Below are positions 44,894 through 55,770 of a stretch of 64,000 nt of DNA, piece after piece. The DNA lies in assembly GCF_020515625.1 (NCBI RefSeq), contig NZ_JAIWPJ010000007.1:62001-126000 (forward strand), written 5' to 3'. Numbering within the stretch: position 1 is the first letter of the stretch; each line of letters starts with the position of its first letter. The notes under the pieces were generated by a model that was given only the letters and a program-made list of their open reading frames with translations, was not told where the DNA came from and did not search any database. The translations under genes and the position numbers were made by a program. Origin of the DNA: Natrinema amylolyticum (GTDB lineage Archaea > Halobacteriota > Halobacteria > Halobacteriales > Natrialbaceae).

Positions 44894-46237
44894 ATGAAGC
44901 GTACCAACACGTTCACCGTGCGGCCACTCTCTGACAATGGAGAGCAACTGCTACGGGACCTGTTGGACGCTTCCGCCGCTCTCTGGAACGAGGTCAATTA
45001 CCTGCGCCTCATGCGGTACAATGACAAAGACGGATTCAAGGGCGACGTATGGGACGCCGATACCGGCACACTCGAAGGGAAATACAAAGATGTTCTCGGT
45101 GCATCCACCGCCCAACAGGTCATTCGGAAGAACAGCGAAGCGTGGCGCGGGTTCTTCCGTCTGAAAGAGCAATTTCACGACGAATCGAATACGTCGGTTA
45201 CGGAACACCCCGAACCACCGGGATTCCGTGGTAACGAGGTCGATGGACGCCAACTTAAGACTGTCATTCGCAACACCTCGTACACCGTCGAGTGGGGCGA
45301 CCGCTCCCGACTTGAGATACTGGTCGGGAGCGAATTGAAAGACCGATACGACCACATCGGACGTCTTCGATTGGAAATCGCTGGCGTTCCGAATTGGCCT
45401 GACTATGAGAAACAGGGTCGGTTGGACCTGTGGTACGACGAGACTGACAGTACCTTCCGAGCTTCGCAACCCGTGACTGTTTCTGACAATGCACGGGCAA
45501 CTCCACTGGCCGAGGAAAAGGCCGCTCTGGACATTGGTGCAAACAATCTCATCGCCTGTACCACCACGACCGGCGAGCAATACCTGTACGAAGGTCGGAA
45601 CCTGTTCGACCGCTTCCGCGAGACGACGCGAGAAATTGCCCGGTTGCAGTCGAAACTCGAAGATGACCGATACAGTAGCGAGCGTATCCGACGGCTGTAT
45701 CGCAAGCGAACTCGTCGCCGCGACCACGCCCAAGAAGCGTTGTGCCGTGACTTGATGGACCGACTGTACGATAAAGGTGTTTCGATGGTGTACATCGGTG
45801 GGTTGATCGACGTGCTGGAAACGCACTGGTCGGTCGAAACCAACGCCAAGACCTACAACTTCTGGGCGTTCAAGAAGTTCACCGAACGACTCGTCTGTAC
45901 CGCCGAGGAGTACGGTATCTCGGTTGAGGTTCGGTCGGAAGCGTGGACTAGCCAAGAGTGCCCGCAGTGCGGTTCGACAGATCGAACAACACGGCATCAG
46001 GACACGCTCACCTGTCCGTGTGGATTTGAGGGGCACGCCGACCTCACGGCGTCAGAAACGTTCCTAGAGCGGAACACAAGCGAACCAGTCAGGCCGATGG
46101 CACGGCCCGTGCGGTTCGAGTGGGACGACCACGATTGGTCGGAGTCACCACGCTCTCATGAAAGTCCCAAAGAACAGCGCACAGACCCGAGTACCGTCCA
46201 CTGTGATGGGAATGTTGCTTCCGGGGAATCAGCGTAG
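44894..46237 (+). CDS. tnpB: TnpB-family protein with apparent loss of the RuvC-II carboxylate
   Basis: This 447-residue TnpB homologue has Asp213 in AALDIGANN (RuvC-I) and Asp383 in GHADLTASE (RuvC-III), with zinc ligands C356/C359 and C374/C376. Where the catalytic Glu is expected, the sequence is [12 protein letters not shown] (G302, G303). The other two TnpB proteins here read AFEDLTDI and RMEDLEGI at this point. It may therefore be nuclease-impaired, unless a nearby acid (Asp306 or Glu309) substitutes. Start at 44894 (MKRTNTF) was preferred over 44828, which lies in the divergent zinc-ribbon gene. Confidence 0.85.
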   Translation: MKRTNTFTVRPLSDNGEQLLRDLLDASAALWNEVNYLRLMRYNDKDGFKGDVWDADTGTLEGKYKDVLGASTAQQVIRKNSEAWRGFFRLKEQFHDESNTSVTEHPEPPGFRGNEVDGRQLKTVIRNTSYTVEWGDRSRLEILVGSELKDRYDHIGRLRLEIAGVPNWPDYEKQGRLDLWYDETDSTFRASQPVTVSDNARATPLAEEKAALDIGANNLIACTTTTGEQYLYEGRNLFDRFRETTREIARLQSKLEDDRYSSERIRRLYRKRTRRRDHAQEALCRDLMDRLYDKGVSMVYIGGLIDVLETHWSVETNAKTYNFWAFKKFTERLVCTAEEYGISVEVRSEAWTSQECPQCGSTDRTTRHQDTLTCPCGFEGHADLTASETFLERNTSEPVRPMARPVRFEWDDHDWSESPRSHESPKEQRTDPSTVHCDGNVASGESA

Positions 46238-46442
46238 CTGAGGCTCCCACGGAAGAAACCCCGTCGTTCACGACGGGGAGGATGTCATTGTCGCGAGTTT
46301 ATCTCCGAACTGTCGTGAACAACAGGAGGTCACGGTATCCGTGTCGCCCAGTGACCTGCACTCCAATAACATAGTGGCAGTGAACGCACGTCGTTTGCAA
46401 CGGGACGGGTTTTTCTGCGCCGTCGTCGGAGCCTCTACTAGG

Positions 46443-46712
46443 ATGTCACCTGATCCGCTAAAGGGGGATGAGGCGGTGACGACAGCGAACCCGTTTACCG
46501 AGGGCTCAGCCGAGGCACGGCTCTACGATGTGATCGCCCAGCTACAGGCGCCACAGCCAGTGACCGAGCTTGCAACCCGAAGTGACTGCGCGCCACAGAC
46601 CGTTCGCGAGCACCTCTGGTCGTTCGTCAGTCTCGGTATCGTAGTCGAATACTCGCATGAGCCACTGACTTATGCCCGCAATGACGCCTATTTCGTCACG
46701 GAGGACGGGTAA
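46443..46712 (+). CDS. Truncated HTH protein (DUF7342-like)
   Basis: From ATG 46443 the protein reads DPLKGDEAVTTANPFTEGSA, then a helix-turn-helix: VTELATRSDCAPQTVREHLW and SLGIVVEYSHEP. The match to the DUF7342-type family stops after YARNDAYF; family members continue with about 80 more residues. Here only five other codons follow before TAA. The N-terminal HTH alone (89 residues) may still fold. It lies just beyond the tnpB element. Confidence 0.65.
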   Translation: MSPDPLKGDEAVTTANPFTEGSAEARLYDVIAQLQAPQPVTELATRSDCAPQTVREHLWSFVSLGIVVEYSHEPLTYARNDAYFVTEDG

Positions 46713-46751
46713 CACCCATGCAGGCGAGCTGTGGGATGCTGTTGAAGGCGT

Positions 46752-46943
46752 CCCTTCCATCAGTTTCGGGCTCTCGGTTTGGGGCTTGAAGTCGCCGCCG
46801 ACCGCTATCGACCACGGAACGTCCACGATTTCTTCAACACGATCGAAAAACCGGAGCCCGATCGTTCATCGCTAACTCGTGGTGAAGGCGCCGCAGTCCA
46901 CGAGCGACTCGAGGTTAACGGCAATCTCCTCTTGATAGACTAG
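46752..46943 (+). pseudogene. Open remnant downstream of the HTH gene
   Basis: An open frame without a start codon reads PFHQFRALGLGLEVAADRYR, then NVHDFFNTIEKPEPDRSSLT, and ends at TAG 46941-46943. Its acidic, regular composition looks like real haloarchaeal coding sequence. I do not recognise it. It is probably the 3' end of a gene that once followed the HTH gene. Confidence 0.45.
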
Positions 46944-47228
46944 TTCCTACATTGGACCCCACTGACACCACTCGCGTTGGCCGTCGCCGCAACTACGGCT
47001 TGCGGAGTCCGGTCGAGCTGTTTGTCTCCAGGCACTGTCAGCACCTCACCGAGAGTGCCTCAACGACAGGAGACGCAGGTCAGACCGACAGTGGCTGATA
47101 ACGACTGCCGCGACGCAGTGCGCTATGCCTGCATGGGCGTCACTGGACGAGTACTACTGGTTTCGTGCTGCTCGAGCAACACGAGATCGAAGCGACCCAG
47201 ACCACTCGACAGGTCGACAGCCCGCCGT
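46944..47228. other. Spacer with no clear gene
   Basis: Overlapping short frames exist on both strands with Arg/Ser-rich translations typical of noncoding high-GC DNA. Nothing recognisable was found. Confidence 0.3.
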
Positions 47229-47795
47229 TCATACGAATGTAGCAGCGCCCCCGAAGAGTCCGAGTGTCACTACGAGGCGGCCAAGACTCCCAAGAAACGT
47301 GGCAACTGCGAATTTCGGCATGTCCTCCTCGAGGACGGCAAATGCATATATCGAGAGAGTATCGGGGAAAAACGGCACGCACAGCGCGAGCGCTAAGCCA
47401 CCGTAGCCATAGCGACGCGCGAGTGTGACTGTTCGGTGTTCAGCCCATGTGATGATGCCGACGCGGGAGCGGCGCAGCCGGCGGATGATCGGTCCGGCCT
47501 GCTTTGCCTCTTGCCCCAGCCGAAACGCGACGACACTCCCGGCGGTTTTACCAGTCGCACTGACCCCCATGATAAGGCCGAACTGTAGCCAGAGTGGAAC
47601 ACCGAGGTTGAGGGGAGTAGCGAGGACGATCTCGCTCGGACCGGGTAACACGAACGCGATCAGAAACGAGTAGAGGAAGACAATACTCAGGCCCGGCCAT
47701 CCTGTTGCCCCCTCAATGACAGCGTGGGCGCTCTCAAGGAACTGCGGAAGAAGCACCGTCCTGCCTATCAGTCCAGATATGCCCGGTGCGATCAT
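47229..47795 (-). CDS. DedA/VTT-domain membrane protein
   Basis: This 188-residue protein has four to five hydrophobic segments and the VTT-domain features LPGPSEIVLATPLNLGVPLW, GLIMGVSATGKTAGSVVAF and a C-terminal GSLGRLVVTLGLFGG. Relatives of the DedA/SNARE-associated family are membrane proteins, several of which flip lipids. The start at 47795 (MIAPGIS) was chosen; the frame up to 47897 gives an implausible His/Arg-rich leader. It stands alone. Confidence 0.75.
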   Translation of the reverse strand: MIAPGISGLIGRTVLLPQFLESAHAVIEGATGWPGLSIVFLYSFLIAFVLPGPSEIVLATPLNLGVPLWLQFGLIMGVSATGKTAGSVVAFRLGQEAKQAGPIIRRLRRSRVGIITWAEHRTVTLARRYGYGGLALALCVPFFPDTLSIYAFAVLEEDMPKFAVATFLGSLGRLVVTLGLFGGAATFV

Positions 47796-48162
47796 TAGTC
47801 GGGGGGTTCGCGAGCGGGTGTGAGTACTTTCTGGTTCGGCGCGGTGGCGATGGCCCACGCGCTGGTGATGTCTTGAGGTCGCTGTCGACCACGGCATGCC
47901 ACTATGCCGCTATTGACACTGCTACTGGACTGATCTCGGGCTACAAACCAGGGGCAGGCCTGTCGACTAGTTAACGGCTGCTTCGATCGGATCAGAGAGC
48001 AGGGACACGAGCCCCGCTAAGCGGAGAACACTCCCGTGCAGGCTCTCCCAGAAGTAGATACATCAATCTAGTCTCCGGGGAGAGCCTCGAATGACTCTAG
48101 TAGAAAGAACAACTAATAGGCTAGAATAAGATAGTTGGAAACAAGTAACGAGAGAACGCAAG
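47796..48162. other. Spacer with one hairpin
   Basis: No gene is recognised. CCGCT-A-AGCGG at 48014-48024 is a small stem resembling the TAA-loop hairpins at tnpB element ends and may be an old scar. Confidence 0.3.
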
Positions 48163-48660
48163 ATGCCATCAGAACGATCATCCTCAGCGGACGACTCTGA
48201 GCACGACCCAGATATGAGCGAATGTGCGATCTGTGGTGCAACAGATTCACTCTCGACGTATTCAGTCACACAACCATCACGTGACAGGTCTCCGATCAGC
48301 CTCTGTCCGACGCATTATCAGGTCGCAGCTGTTCTGAGTGGCTCTCGGTTCCAGGAGTCGGCTGTTTCGACCGACTTTGATCTCCAAGAGACACGGAAAA
48401 TCACTGTTCGTGTCCCACGCGCATTGATCGAGAGCGCTGACGCTGCTGCTGAACAACAGAGCCAGACACGGAGTGAGTTCGTTCGTGACGGGATACAGAT
48501 GGCTATCGAACTCCAAGAGATGGAAGCGGCATTTGACGATATTATCTCCCAAGCAGTAGACTCCCGGACCGACGCAGAAGCTGAGGGTGATGTCGAGTTT
48601 CTCAAAGAGCGTATTCGAACGCTCGAGTCTCTTCTCGAAGAGAGCATCGACAAAATCTGA
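48163..48660 (+). CDS. CopG-type ribbon-helix-helix protein with zinc knuckle
   Basis: This 165-residue protein has an N-terminal CxxC...CxxH metal site (ECAICGATDS, later LCPTHYQ). It then has an RHH motif, RKITVRVPRALIESADAAAE with SRSEFVRDGI-like residues (TRSEFVRDGIQMAIEL), and a C-terminal coiled coil (about 135-160). RHH proteins are small transcriptional regulators. The start may be 48163 or the internal Met18. A TATA-like stretch lies before it. It is one of the better-preserved genes in this decayed region. Confidence 0.8.
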   Translation: MPSERSSSADDSEHDPDMSECAICGATDSLSTYSVTQPSRDRSPISLCPTHYQVAAVLSGSRFQESAVSTDFDLQETRKITVRVPRALIESADAAAEQQSQTRSEFVRDGIQMAIELQEMEAAFDDIISQAVDSRTDAEAEGDVEFLKERIRTLESLLEESIDKI

Positions 48661-48799
48661 CGCGTTCGAGGCTACGTTCTGAGGGCTGAACCGGGCCTGC
48701 ACCGGGCTGTCCAGCAGGATGACGGTACGCTTCGCTGGGGTATATTACACGCAGCGGTGGGACGACATGGGCTTGAGCGAGGTTATCTGTACGCCACAG

Positions 48800-48961
48800 C
48801 TATAGGGCACCCAAGAGGGCGGTGGCTACCCAAAAGAAGACAAGCAGGCCGCCGGCGGTGATGGCGGCGGCACCCAGAAGTGGAAGGAGAAGTCGGCCGA
48901 TCCGCTGACCCAGTACGAGACTGGCTGTGACTGTGTCCTTGGGGCGATATTTCTGTTCCAT
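48800..48961 (-). CDS. Small membrane protein, 53 residues
   Basis: The frame reads MEQKYRPKDTVTASLVLGQR, then RLLLPLLGAAAITAGGLLVF and FFWVATALLGAL. It has a short polar head and a hydrophobic C-terminal two thirds, enough for one or two membrane helices. Clean start, stop and composition support it. Function unknown. Confidence 0.55.
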   Translation of the reverse strand: MEQKYRPKDTVTASLVLGQRIGRLLLPLLGAAAITAGGLLVFFWVATALLGAL

Positions 48962-49989
48962 GCGAACGGTGACCACAGTTGGTGCCTTGAAACTCAGTCA
49001 GACATCCGACAGACGGAACGTGAGGGACGACGCCTCCCGCATCCGTCGCGTCCGGTGAGCCGACTCGGCGATACAGCAACAACGGCGAGGACGTGTCTGC
49101 AGCGTCCTCCGCTGGAGTGACTGTCCACGGTCAGTTGGTGGAAGATAATCGGTCACCACAGCCGACTCCTATCGCGGCCGCCATCAACTGGCTCGAGCGA
49201 GATGACACCCGCTGGGCCGATCGACTGCGAGCACGATCCCGCGGTAATTGCAACGGTCTGTAGGGCTAGCGAACGGCCCACGCAAGCGGTGGCAGCTCTC
49301 GACTGGTGTGTGCTCGTGACCAAGACAAGTCGGGTGATATGGATACAGCCAGATTGTAGCGATGCACTGCTCGTCCCTCTCCCATCGCCTGTTAGCAACT
49401 CGGCAGCGGTGACTGCAACGCTGGAAAGTCCAATAGACGTCGTCAGAGAAACGCCAGCCGAGGCCGGCGTTGGAGCCCCCTCCAGTGATGGTGTGTCAAT
49501 GGAAGGTACGAGACCGGACCACTGTGGCTATTGACGATGGACCGATCCCGGAAGTGACGAGGAACCGTTGTCTCGGGGTCGGATCAGGCGTTGGATAGAC
49601 GACCGAATCCGCGTTCCCTCGTCAGTTACTGCTTGATACTATATTGATAAAAATTTGTTGGCCAGCATACACTATCGGATATTGGTTACGGTAGTACGTT
49701 CAGCAAGAGACGGGATACGCTCGACGGAATCTCTCTTCTCTCCGTGGCGGCACACCTCTGAACCCAAGACGACCATCCGCAACACCGATCCTGAATGCGG
49801 GAGGGGATACTCGAGGGCGATTCACTCACGACGGTACTCCTGCCGCATGTAGACTCTACTATCGAATGGTCAGTACGGTAATAACGCGATCCACTCCGTT
49901 GCCCTCGACTGCAGTAAACAGGCGCTGATCCCGTCAAATATCAAATGGCCATCACTACTATACACTGGTAGTTGCGAACACTATTCCAT
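48962..49989. other. Gene-poor stretch of about 1 kb
   Basis: Several frames of 65-110 residues exist on both strands (for example 49202-49534 on the plus strand), but their translations have mixed composition without domains. A remnant gene is possible. An AT-rich patch near 49635-49660 and another near 49950 precede the small zinc-ribbon gene. Confidence 0.35.
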
Positions 49990-50130
49990 ATGCCAACCTG
50001 TAGTGACTGTGGCGAGTTCGTCACCCGGGACTTCATCCGCGTATTTGGTGTCGACGGCGAGGTCCACGGCTGTCCGCATTGTCTGACCAACCGCGAGTTG
50101 GGCGACGGGAACGCCGCGCATGAGGAGTGA
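49990..50130 (+). CDS. Small zinc-ribbon protein (DUF7563-like), 46 residues
   Basis: The protein reads MPTCSDCGEFVTRDFIRVFG, then GEVHGCPHCLTNRELGDG. The two CxxC pairs (TCSDC and GCPHC) form a zinc ribbon. Short haloarchaeal DUF7563 proteins have this layout and length. An AT-rich promoter-like stretch lies about 30 bases upstream. It is isolated among noncoding DNA and therefore likely conserved for a function of its own, perhaps nucleic-acid binding. Confidence 0.7.
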   Translation: MPTCSDCGEFVTRDFIRVFGVDGEVHGCPHCLTNRELGDGNAAHEE

Positions 50131-50642
50131 CGGTGGCGCAGGGTAGTGGCCGGCGACACCCACAGTCCGGATAGGCCCGGAACTGCCGGGCTGTCCGGGT
50201 GGCAGGCTTAGTCCGTGTTCTGTGGTCTCGTTGTGTCTCTCCCCTTGCTGGCCTGCCATAGTTGACGACCACTCGAGTCGGTCCTGGCGGGAGTTCCCAC
50301 TCAGATACTCCTCCTCGATTACAGACTGTCCGCTGATACACCTCTGTCCGTGCAGCGAGGCGATCAGTTGGGACATGGTCGCGCCGGTGGCTTACGCTTA
50401 CTCGGGGGATATCGGCCTGCCTGCCGATAGAACCACTCCGGCCGACGATGTGACGCGCTACTAGTAGTCGGGTACTAGAAGCCTCAGGCTGGATGCCGCG
50501 TCGCCAGTGAGTAGAGATGTGTTCAAGGTAGTGCTGTCTCGAGTGCACCTAGTTGATCTCCCAAGTTGTCGCCAGCGGATCTCAGATGCGTCACGACTGC
50601 ATGCAATCGCGATCCGGCGTCCGAACAGGAGTTGAGGATTGA
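50131..50642. other. Stretch without recognised genes
   Basis: Both strands carry overlapping frames of 80-170 residues with Arg/Ser/Thr-rich translations; none shows a domain. Confidence 0.3.
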
Positions 50643-50777
50643 TGGGAACGCGAGGACTCGAACCCCGGGCCTGCTGTCCGCCACTCGTCGGCAACGCCAG
50701 TCGCGTGTGCCGCGCGGACTCACACCCAGACGCCACCTCAGTGGGACAGCCGTTCTCCCAAACTGAACTACGTCCCC
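50643..50777 (-). tRNA. Intron-containing tRNA-like gene, isotype unclear
   Basis: Read leftwards, the sequence folds as a tRNA. The acceptor is GGGGACG pairing with CGTTCCC (one G-U). The D arm is GTTC/GAAC with GGG in its loop. The anticodon stem is GCTGT/ACAGC, the variable loop AGGCC, and the T arm CGGGG-TTCGAGT-CCTCG. Between the anticodon-stem halves are 68 bases instead of 7, so an intron of about 61 bases is implied, and the stem extends to GCTGTCC/GGACAGC. With a canonical loop the anticodon would be CAC, but position 33 would be C, which is abnormal; CCA overlaps it by register. No CCA tail is encoded. It may be a functional tRNA or a mobile-element pseudo-tRNA. Confidence 0.65.
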
Positions 50778-50987
50778 CGTTTGAGTCAGGATATCAATCC
50801 CAAAAAGTCCGCTGGGGGCTAGTACTATCATTCTGATGGATGTTCTGCCGCCATCTCGTGGAGCCTTGTGAGCAGCCCCGAGCTAACCCACTAGCCGCAG
50901 GCGCAGAGCAGTGTGTATTGCTGCCACCTTAGGTAAACTATCCTAAATATTAAGGGCAGATACATTATTGGCCGGGAAAGGGGGAGT

Positions 50988-51122
50988 ATGAGTGAAGACG
51001 ATATAACAAGAACAGACTACTGTCCGCACTGCGACGCTGAGCGAGCCATCCGAATCACTGTCCCGTGGCAGGCCGATCTCTGTACTCACTGCGGGGAGAA
51101 CATCGACGGGGGGACAGACTGA
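50988..51122 (+). CDS. Small zinc-ribbon protein, 44 residues
   Basis: The protein reads MSEDDITRTDYCPHCDAERA, then RITVPWQADLCTHCGENIDG. Two CxxC pairs 20 residues apart make a zinc ribbon. It has a clean ATG with a purine-rich stretch (GGGGGAG) just before it and a plausible AT-rich promoter (CTAAATATTAAG) about 40 bases upstream. Function unknown. Confidence 0.65.
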   Translation: MSEDDITRTDYCPHCDAERAIRITVPWQADLCTHCGENIDGGTD

Positions 51123-51438
51123 CACCAGGGATCTGATGGCGGGACGGCAATCGCTTGGATCCAGAATCGGCGTCTTCACTGGGACTATGAGAGATGGCCT
51201 CGAGACGACTCCCTACTGCGGGTGTCTCCTCATGATCGTCGCCATAATTTTGCGACAGTGAGAAGCCGCGCAGCACCGTGTTCCGCACCTCACGAGGAGC
51301 CGTTGCGCGTGAGAAACGCTAGTGGCTCGAAACGTGGGTTCACTAGGGGGCCCGTTCACTTGTGCGCGCGAGCCGCATGGTCTAGCAGTGACCGCTAGAA
51401 CCAGTTGCCGATCAGACTGTCGCCCATGACGCAAGGCG
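51123..51438. other. Spacer before the MBL hydrolase
   Basis: No gene recognised. The hydrolase ends at its right edge. Confidence 0.3.
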
Positions 51439-52416
51439 TTACTTGTGCTGGTTCGCGTTGCGTTCGTACTTGATTATCCCGTCTGTCTCGCTGTGGACAA
51501 CCTGATTCTCGTCTTCCAGCAGGTCGAGGTGACCAATCACTTCAGACATACCGGGGAACATTTCGGTCGCAGGCAGGTCTGGGAACATATCCTTCATAAT
51601 CTGATACGCCGTCGTCGGCTCGCTATCGGCCACGAGGTCTGCGATCCGTTCTTTGCGGTCGTGGTGGTGGGCGATCGTCGCTCGTGCCCGTTCCTGAAGT
51701 GCAGGAATGGGATCACCGTGGCCACCATATCCGACCGTCACGTCGATATCGAGCACTTGTCGAAGCGACTCGAGATAGGTTGGCAGGCTGCGCGTTCGCT
51801 CGTTGTCCGAGCCAGGGGCGAGCGTGAGTAGCGGATTCGGTGTAATGTCGGGCAGAACGTGGTCGCCGGTAAATATGACGTCGTCAGCCGCGGCGAGATA
51901 ACAGAGCGAGCCAGGGGCATGCCCTGGCGTCGAGACGCACGCTAAATCGACGCCGACGTCGATGCCGTCCCCGGCAGTTACTTCGCGGGTGACAGTGACC
52001 GGTGCTTGGTACTCGGTGTATGGTTCCGGCAGCTCGAGGACCGTCTCGACGATCTCCGTCGGCATCCCCATCGAGATCAAGAACGGGCGGAAGTACTCCT
52101 GCTCCCGCTCGAAGTAGCCGATCGGGTCCGACAGGTGACTGACAGCGTCCTCGTGGGCGAGGACCGCTGCGCCTGACTCCTCGACGAGCCGCTGTGCGAG
52201 CCCGAAATGATCCATATGCGGATGGGTGATAAGGACACGTTCGATATCAGCGATCCTGTAACCTAAGCGAGCGAGCGCCCCTGTCAATTCCTCGTAGGCT
52301 TCTTGGGTTGCTGGCCCGGGGTCGAGGACAGTCAACCCGTTCCCAGTAAAGACATAACAGTTCACTCGTCCGACGCCGAACGGCGTCGGGATCGGTATCC
52401 GCTCCATGTTCTCCAT
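51439..52416 (-). CDS. Metallo-beta-lactamase fold hydrolase (glyoxalase II/LACTB2-like)
   Basis: This hydrolase of about 325 residues has the full metal set: THPHMDHFG (HxHxDH), a later His in STPGHAPGS, Asp in FTGDHVLPD and His in YGGHGDPI. The C-terminal 70 residues form a winged-helix-like region (TTAYQIMKDMFPDL, EVIGHLDLLEDENQV), as in LACTB2-type enzymes. It probably hydrolyses a thioester, lactone or RNA-like substrate; unlike the copies at 3396 and 8191 it has no rhodanese domain. The start may be 52416 (MENMERIP) or 52407. Confidence 0.87.
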   Translation of the reverse strand: MENMERIPIPTPFGVGRVNCYVFTGNGLTVLDPGPATQEAYEELTGALARLGYRIADIERVLITHPHMDHFGLAQRLVEESGAAVLAHEDAVSHLSDPIGYFEREQEYFRPFLISMGMPTEIVETVLELPEPYTEYQAPVTVTREVTAGDGIDVGVDLACVSTPGHAPGSLCYLAAADDVIFTGDHVLPDITPNPLLTLAPGSDNERTRSLPTYLESLRQVLDIDVTVGYGGHGDPIPALQERARATIAHHHDRKERIADLVADSEPTTAYQIMKDMFPDLPATEMFPGMSEVIGHLDLLEDENQVVHSETDGIIKYERNANQHK

Positions 52417-52549
52417 GAGTATACTCCGTACTCGATTACAGATAATATTCACCGTCGCACTGATTCGTAGCCGGCGAGTACTCGGCCGGTCTCGGTCGGT
52501 ATCTGTGCTACACCACGTAAGTCAACTTCTCCACCCTAGTCGCTCGCAT

Positions 52550-53965
<1,416 letters not shown>

Positions 53966-54328
53966 ACTTCCGTAACCTCCGCGACGAGAGTGACCACGTC
54001 TAACATGAACGAACAACGATTCCAACGAGTGCCAACCGCTGTGCAGTGTCGCCACCGAGAGCCATCTCACCGCGCCGTTCTGAGCCTACCATCCGGTGAA
54101 GGTACTGCGTTAGGAGATGGGCTGCACTACGTGTAGCCCGTCCCCTCGATCGCGAGTCACGAGCACGGTATGGGTGCCCGCCCGTGGCCTCCCAGGGAGC
54201 AAGGTAGTGGGTGATAGATGATCGAACGGTTGTGTGTGACGGCTGGACACCTAGTCCGCCCCTCCCGTAGTGAGCACGGCTGATCGTGCCTCGAGGCTTA
54301 CAGCACTGTCCACTCGGGCAGCCGGCCC
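53966..54328. other. Spacer beyond the tnpB element
   Basis: No gene is recognised. Confidence 0.3.
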
Positions 54329-54475
54329 TCAGCGGAGCGGCTCGCCGGCAGCAGCCCATTCGCGACAGAGCCGTCGCCGTTCGGCGATTTCGGTGGCGTA
54401 TTCCGGCGTGACGATCCCTCGCTCACAGTAGACCGCCCATGCACAGTCGGTCCCCGTCGTCTCGTGTTCGAACAT
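54329..54475 (-). CDS. Possible small protein, 48 residues
   Basis: From ATG 54475 the frame reads MFEHETTGTDCAWAVYCERG, then VTPEYATEIAERRRLCREWA. It is predicted helical with three cysteines and no recognised domain. Composition is plausible for a haloarchaeal small protein, but this is a weak call. Confidence 0.35.
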   Translation of the reverse strand: MFEHETTGTDCAWAVYCERGIVTPEYATEIAERRRLCREWAAAGEPLR

Positions 54476-55449
54476 TTGATCTCTCCCCCGAACGATTGAG
54501 TCCCAGCGGAAGCGCCATAATAGTTTCCGAGACCCATGGTTGTCTTGTGACCATGGGTGATGGTCGTGCCAGCCTGCCTCGAGATCGACAGCCGGCGGCC
54601 ACTGCTCGCGTGTACTAGTGCGGTTGATCGGCGGTACTAGCGATGGCCGCTCGATGGTGAATCGGGTTCCCCGCCGGAAGGGCAATCACTCGCTCGAGCC
54701 ATTCATGTGAGCCTCGTTGCTGCACCGTCCAGCACCCTTCATATTGAGTCTCCGAAAGCGCCTGGAATTGTGTCTGCATCGGACGCTGCTGCATTGGGAC
54801 TCCTGAACTATCCACGTAGTCGTGAGTACGCGAAAGAACGGTACACCCCACTCGGTGGGGACCGCGGCCAGAATCTCGAGAACCCACTCGTGACAGTCCC
54901 GTCGCCGGTCGATGGGGTCGGCGGCGAATGACGACGCCCGCGCCGGGTGTGTCGGGAGGTCGCTGTCCGTCATGACGACGTTGCGGTGCCACTACTGCTG
55001 GTTCCTACTCACACTGCTGTCGGATCGATGCGGCGCACAATACCAGCGAAGCTCTCGGCTCAAGCTCATGACGCCGATACAGCGCACCGGAGGTCGCATT
55101 GGTGACGCTCAGCGCTTGCTCGGCGGACTGGTCGATATCACAACGGCATCGTCGAATACGGCCGCTGACACTCGGCGCATCCCGTATGGCTGTGGATACG
55201 ACACGCCACTTCAGCGTTTCTCACAGAGGTGCTTCGCTGGCATGACCGACCCGCTTCGCGCGCGTCAGTGGCACGGCTTCATCGTCGAGATCGTCGCTCA
55301 CGGATGACTGTCCGACGGTCCCATCGTAGACCGCCTCGAGCGCGTCGCTCGTAGCGTCATGTCTCGACGCGTCATGATCGTGAGCCGCGTCCAGCACACC
55401 CGTGTCGACGCTGGCGGCAGGCTTCCGATCAGTTTGATAAAGACCTATT
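54476..55449. other. Gene-poor stretch of about 1 kb
   Basis: Frames of up to 131 residues on the plus strand (54912-55307) and 125 residues on the minus strand (54615-54992) overlap each other. None has family-like features. The minus strand between about 55221 and 55430 has acidic codons and could be a gene relic. Confidence 0.3.
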
Positions 55450-55770
55450 ATGGCAGTTGTTCGCCGGCTCGAGGATTCGATGAGAGAGACTGCAACGAAA
55501 CACGCCTCTGAGGGAGATGCTGATCGGCGTGACAAATTGCTCCGCGAAAAGGCGATGCTACTGAGACCGGAACGGCGGGCGAGGTACGATACGTTCGCGA
55601 GAGACGCCGACGATGCCCGCGATATGACCATTGAGAAGGGAATTGAGATAGACGGCGAGACGGCCAGCAACCAGAAGGCTACTCCCGCCTTTGCAGCCGG
55701 CTGCCGACTGATGTACCAACCGTTTGCGATAGTGGAGTTCCGGTTATATCCAGGTATCAGGGCGACGTAG
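55450..55770 (+). CDS. Possible hypothetical protein, 106 residues
   Basis: The first 65 residues are charged and helical (RRLEDSMRETATKHASEGDA, LRPERRARYDTFARDADD); the rest is less regular and may be frameshifted sequence. The start ATG follows an AT-rich patch. I do not recognise a family. A weak call. Confidence 0.3.
   Translation: MAVVRRLEDSMRETATKHASEGDADRRDKLLREKAMLLRPERRARYDTFARDADDARDMTIEKGIEIDGETASNQKATPAFAAGCRLMYQPFAIVEFRLYPGIRAT

Larger units (their letters stand above)
44405..46290 (+). mobile_element. IS200/IS605-group tnpB element with two small accessory genes
   Basis: The left-end hairpin is CCCGCCG-TTTA-CGGCGGG (44430-44447), followed by CATGAGTC. The right-end hairpin is CCCCGTCG-TTCA-CGACGGGG (46259-46278), followed by AGGATGTCA, the same right-end word as in the third element. 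Between them lie two leftward small genes (44489-44850) and a rightward tnpB-like gene. No tnpA is present. Ends are approximate. Confidence 0.7.

Noticed and set aside
47100-47396. Plus-strand frame ending at 47396
   Set aside because: It overlaps the end of the DedA-like gene antisense and has a Ser/Arg/Pro-rich translation.
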